From Ilumatobacteraceae bacterium (GTDB lineage: Bacteria; Actinomycetota; Acidimicrobiia; Acidimicrobiales; Ilumatobacteraceae), in NCBI GenBank assembly GCA_007122945.1, contig SKSP01000405.1, positions 1-7,176 on the forward strand: DNA of 7,176 nt, read 5' to 3'. The position numbers and the translations under genes were made by a program. The notes below the pieces were generated by a model, which saw only the letters and a program-made list of their open reading frames with translations, ran no database searches and was not told the DNA's origin. Positions 5,383 through 7,176 of the stretch are shown piece by piece. Numbering within the stretch: position 1 is the stretch's first letter; each line of letters opens with the position of its first letter.

Positions 5383-5399
5383 GTGGGGGTGACCCCCAC
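5383..5399. promoter_or_regulatory. 17-nt palindrome, possible operator
   Basis: GTGGGGGTGACCCCCAC is a perfect palindrome with 8-bp arms around a single central G. It covers the place where the -35 of the minus-strand DUF1844 promoter would fall (about 5380-5385) and lies in the expected 5' end of an infC transcript. It could be an operator or an RNA hairpin. Which protein would bind it cannot be told. Confidence 0.4.
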
Positions 5400-5463
5400 C
5401 CGGCCACCGTTCTCCACGGAGTTCGTCTCCACGGGGGTGCGAGGTGCGTCCGGGTCGATGCAT

Positions 5464-5586
5464 CTGATCACCGTCCCGCCGGTTCCCCGGCGGTCCGTCG
5501 GTGTCGGCTCCGCATGGCACTTCGCGTCGAGCCGACAAACCGAACCGACCGACGAAGGGGCAGCCCCATTGCGCAGGAGTGATCAG
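5464..5586 (+). promoter_or_regulatory. Candidate structured infC leader enclosing the ribosome-binding site
   Basis: Four helices pair without conflict. P1 joins CUGAUCAC (5464-5471) to GUGAUCAG (5579-5586), 8 pairs that would cover the stretch between the SD and the start codon. P2 is CCGCCGG/CCGGCGG (5476-5482/5487-5493, loop UUCC). P3 is CGUCGGU/ACCGACG (5496-5502/5548-5554), stacked on GUCGGCUC/GAGCCGAC (5503-5510/5529-5536) with an 11-nt bulge at 5537-5547. P4 is GGGG/CCCC (5557-5560/5564-5567). All are Watson-Crick pairs. The result is a closed multibranch structure with the AGGAG in the junction. Leaders of infC-rpmI-rplT operons are known autoregulatory targets of L20 or IF3 in other bacteria; a similar role here is inferred from location and folding only. 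Confidence 0.45.
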
Positions 5587-5588
5587 TC
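5575..5588 (+). promoter_or_regulatory. SD that sets the AUA start of infC
   Basis: AGGAG at 5575-5579 (in context AGGAGTGA) lies 9 nt before the ATA codon at 5589. An in-frame TGA at 5580-5582 rules out any start further upstream. The only codons between that stop and the conserved protein are TCA, GTC and ATA, so this SD points to ATA. Confidence 0.7.
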
Positions 5589-6224
5589 ATAGCACCGCCG
5601 AAGAGCGACCAGCACCGTGTCAACGACCGCATCCGGGCCCGTGAGGTCCGCCTGATCGGTCCCGACGGGAACCAGCTCGGTATCAAGCCCGTCCCGGACG
5701 CGTTGCGCATGGCCCGTGGCCTCGACCTCGACCTCGTCGAGGTGGCACCGATGGCGAACCCGCCCGTGTGTCGCATCATGGACTACGGCAAGTTCCGGTA
5801 CGAAGAGGCCCAGAAGGCCAAGGAAGCCCGGAAGAAGTCCACCAACGTCACGGTGAAAGAGGTCAAGTTCCGGCCGAAGATCGGCAAGGGCGACTTCGAC
5901 ACCAAGGTCCGGCACCTCATCGAGTTCATCGAGGAGGGCCACAAGGTCAAGGTCACGCTGCAGTTCCGAGGGCGCGAGATGGCCCACCCCGAGCTCGGTG
6001 CCAAGATCCTCGATCAGGTGATCGAGACCGTCGGGCCGATGGCGAAGGTCGAGAACCAGGCCCGGCTGGAGGGTCGCAGCATGTCGATGGTGCTGGCCCC
6101 CGACAAGAAGGCCCAGGAAGCGATGAAGAAGGCGGCCGAGGAGGCCGAGGTCCAGGCGCAGGCCGACGCCGAGGCGGACGCCGCCGCGGCGCAGGCCGAG
6201 GCCGACGCCGACGCCGACGAGTGA
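5589..6224 (+). CDS. infC: Translation initiation factor IF-3, AUA start
   Basis: IF3 binds the 30S subunit, keeps it apart from 50S and checks start-codon/initiator-tRNA pairing. From ATA at 5589 the protein has 211 residues. The N-domain contains HRVNDRIRAREVRLIGPDG at 9-27, and PPVCRIMDYGKFRYE at 58-72 leads into the lysine-rich linker. The C-domain runs from about 84 to 171, with VKFRPKI at 92-98, FRGREMAHPELG at 126-137 and MVLAP at 167-171. A 40-residue acidic, alanine-rich tail (172-211) extends past the usual end. There is no ATG, GTG or TTG in frame before TTG at 5703, which would remove 38 residues of the conserved N-domain. Non-AUG starts are well known in infC (AUU in E. coli), where IF3 represses its own mRNA by rejecting them; the same autoregulation is likely here. 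It is followed by rpmI and rplT in the conserved order. Confidence 0.93.
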   Translation: MAPPKSDQHRVNDRIRAREVRLIGPDGNQLGIKPVPDALRMARGLDLDLVEVAPMANPPVCRIMDYGKFRYEEAQKAKEARKKSTNVTVKEVKFRPKIGKGDFDTKVRHLIEFIEEGHKVKVTLQFRGREMAHPELGAKILDQVIETVGPMAKVENQARLEGRSMSMVLAPDKKAQEAMKKAAEEAEVQAQADAEADAAAAQAEADADADE

Positions 6225-6243
6225 GGACGAGGAGGTCCCCGAG

Positions 6244-6441
6244 ATGCCGAAGATGAAGACCAGCAAGACCGCGGCGAAGCGGTTCAAGAAGACCGGTTCG
6301 GGTCGCCTGCGTCGCCAGCAGGCGATGCGTCAGCACCTGTTCGAGAAGAAGTCGTCGCGCCGGACGCGGCGTCTCGCCGGCGATCGTGACGTCGACCCCG
6401 GCGACGAGAAGAACATCAAGCGCCTGCTCGCCGAGCGCTGA
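6244..6441 (+). CDS. rpmI: 50S ribosomal protein L35 (bL35)
   Basis: This small basic protein of the 50S subunit has 65 residues, opening MPKMKTSKTAAKRFKKTGSG, the family signature. It continues with RQQAMRQHLFEKKSSRRTRRL (about 24-44) and ends in a less conserved acidic-to-basic tail. The length is normal for bL35. The ATG at 6244 is preceded by a perfect SD, AGGAGGT at 6230-6236, with 7 nt spacing, and lies 19 nt after infC. This SD is much stronger than the infC initiation site, consistent with higher ribosomal-protein output from a shared transcript. Confidence 0.97.
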   Translation: MPKMKTSKTAAKRFKKTGSGRLRRQQAMRQHLFEKKSSRRTRRLAGDRDVDPGDEKNIKRLLAER

Positions 6442-6473
6442 CCCCCGACCCCCCTCACACAGGAGATACTCAC

Positions 6474-6827
6474 ATGGCACGCGTCAAGCGCGGTGTGACG
6501 GCGAAGAAGCGTCACAAGAAGGTCCTCAAGCAGGCCAAGGGCTACTACGGCAACAAGAGCCGCTCGTTCCGGGCCGCCAACGAACAACTCCTCCACAGCG
6601 GGCAGTACGCGTTCCGCGACCGTCGGGCCCGCAAGGGCGAGTTCCGGCGGCTGTGGATCCAGCGCATCAACGCCGCCTGTCGCCAGCACGACATGAGCTA
6701 CAGCCGCTTCATCGCCGGTCTGAACGCGGCGGGCATCGAGGTCGACCGCAAGATCCTGGCCGATCTCGCGGTCACCGACCCGAACGCGTTCGCGGCGCTC
6801 GTTGCCCAGGCCAAGGCGGCGCTCTGA
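6474..6827 (+). CDS. rplT: 50S ribosomal protein L20 (bL20)
   Basis: L20 binds 23S rRNA early in 50S assembly and in several bacteria also represses its own operon. The protein has 117 residues, the normal length, beginning MARVKRGVTAKKRHKKVLKQ. It carries the conserved GYYGNKSRSFRAANEQ (about 23-38) and YAFRDRRARKGEFRRLWIQR (about 45-64), followed by INAACRQHDMSYSRFIAGL and the helical C-terminal domain. The SD AGGAG at 6461-6465 is 8 nt before the ATG, and a 32-nt gap separates it from rpmI. The stop TGA at 6825-6827 overlaps the apparent CTG start of the next gene. Confidence 0.98.
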   Translation: MARVKRGVTAKKRHKKVLKQAKGYYGNKSRSFRAANEQLLHSGQYAFRDRRARKGEFRRLWIQRINAACRQHDMSYSRFIAGLNAAGIEVDRKILADLAVTDPNAFAALVAQAKAAL

Positions 6828-7176
6828 ACCGACCCGCCGACGAGGGCGAGCTGCTCTCGTTCCAGAACCCGAAGATCCAGCGACTGCGGCGCCTCCTGGG
6901 GCGCCGCAGTGCGCGTCACGACGAGGGTGCGTTCGTGGTGGAAGGGCCGGTCCTGATCGCCGAGGTCGCATCCGCCGGGTGGGAGGTCGAGGCCGAGTTC
7001 GTCGCGCCGGATGCGGCGCCGGTCACCGACGGCCCGGTGCACCGCCTCGCCGACGGCGTGATGGAGCGGGTCGCCTCGACCGAGACCCCGCAGGGTTCGA
7101 TCGCCGTGGTGCGGATGCCGGCGTCGGCGGTCGACTTCGGTGTCGCGGCGTTCGTGCTGGTGCTCGACCGCGTGGC
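6824..7176 (+). CDS. SpoU/TrmH-family rRNA 2'-O-methyltransferase, N-terminal part (partial)
   Basis: This frame runs off the right edge after 117 full codons. It matches the N-terminal substrate-binding domain of SpoU-type RNA ribose methyltransferases: SFQNPKIQRLRRLLGRRSAR at 12-31, GAFVVEGPVLIAEVASAGWE at 35-54, then VMERVASTETPQGSIAVVR at 79-97 and FVLVLDRV at 110-117. That last strand opens the SAM-binding SPOUT domain, whose knot lies outside the window. The target nucleotide cannot be told. No ATG, GTG or TTG exists in frame before GTG at 6935, which is inside the domain. The best candidates are CTG at 6824, overlapping the rplT stop as CTGA with AGGCGG 4 nt upstream, or CTG at 6851 with GAGG 5 nt upstream. 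I used 6824. The family is secure; the start is not. Confidence 0.85.
   Translation, partial: MNRPADEGELLSFQNPKIQRLRRLLGRRSARHDEGAFVVEGPVLIAEVASAGWEVEAEFVAPDAAPVTDGPVHRLADGVMERVASTETPQGSIAVVRMPASAVDFGVAAFVLVLDRV
6883..6910 (+). other. 11-bp perfect hairpin inside the start of the SpoU gene
   Basis: ACTGCGGCGCC (6883-6893) and GGCGCCGCAGT (6900-6910) are perfect reverse complements around a 6-nt loop. The hairpin begins 55 nt after the rplT stop and lies in the codons for RLRRLLGRRS. There is no T-tract after it, so it is not a standard intrinsic terminator. It might pause polymerase or ribosomes between the ribosomal-protein genes and the methyltransferase, or simply reflect Arg/Leu codon composition. 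Confidence 0.5.

Noticed and set aside
5350..5538. Longer DUF1844 start (ATG at 5538)
   Set aside because: It would add 63 non-conserved residues across the infC leader and ignore the promoter-start geometry at 5349.
5557..5567. GGGGCAGCCCC as an intrinsic terminator before infC
   Set aside because: The stem is only 4 bp with no T-tract, and it sits just upstream of the infC SD, so it is better seen as part of the leader fold.
5146..5592. Plus-strand open frame opposite DUF1844, running to just before infC
   Set aside because: It has no family resemblance, lies antisense to DUF1844 codons, and its end covers the untranslated leader.

Overview
The window is very GC-rich with strongly G/C-ending codons. 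It carries housekeeping genes typical of an actinobacterium: a long-form HisG, a DUF1844 protein beside infC-rpmI-rplT, and several starts placed just behind a GGTANNNT box with no Shine-Dalgarno (SD) sequence. I infer Actinomycetota, possibly Acidimicrobiia. The phylum is fairly safe; the class is a guess. I see no mobile element, CRISPR array, tRNA or rRNA, and no stretch of 300 bases lacks a gene.

Layout. (1) 1-266, minus strand: the N-terminal part of an RsmC-like methyltransferase, which runs off the window. (2) 267-372: a divergent intergenic region with four symmetric TTGAC boxes and a 10-bp inverted repeat. (3) 373-3455: a tightly coupled run of def, fmt, rsmB and a Mog/MoaB-type gene, in which successive stops and starts overlap as GTGA, GTGA and ATGA. 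A perfect 47-bp tandem duplication covers the rsmB/mog junction and creates an extra 16-codon cistron there. (4) 3483-4981: hisG with its own leaderless-type promoter, then a small divergent cold-shock-like gene and an alkyltransferase-like gene. (5) 4903-5349, minus strand: a DUF1844 gene, convergent with the alkyltransferase-like gene and overlapping it by 79 bp across a 15-bp tandem repeat that is coding on both strands. (6) 5350-5588: a divergent intergenic region with a near-symmetric -10 box, a 17-nt palindrome and a foldable infC leader. (7) 5589-7176: infC with an apparent AUA start, rpmI, rplT, and the 5' part of a SpoU-family rRNA methyltransferase that appears to start at CUG.

The genes mostly serve translation. 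Def and Fmt handle N-formylmethionine, RsmB, the RsmC-like protein and the SpoU protein modify rRNA, IF3 acts in initiation, and L35 and L20 are 50S proteins. HisG (histidine), Mog/MoaB (molybdenum cofactor) and the alkyltransferase-like protein (alkylated DNA) are the exceptions.

The points most worth a second look are the infC leader with its non-AUG start, the 47-bp duplication that makes a coupled minicistron, the repeated leaderless promoter geometry, and the shortened RsmB and Fmt. I do not see a clearly new multi-gene system.
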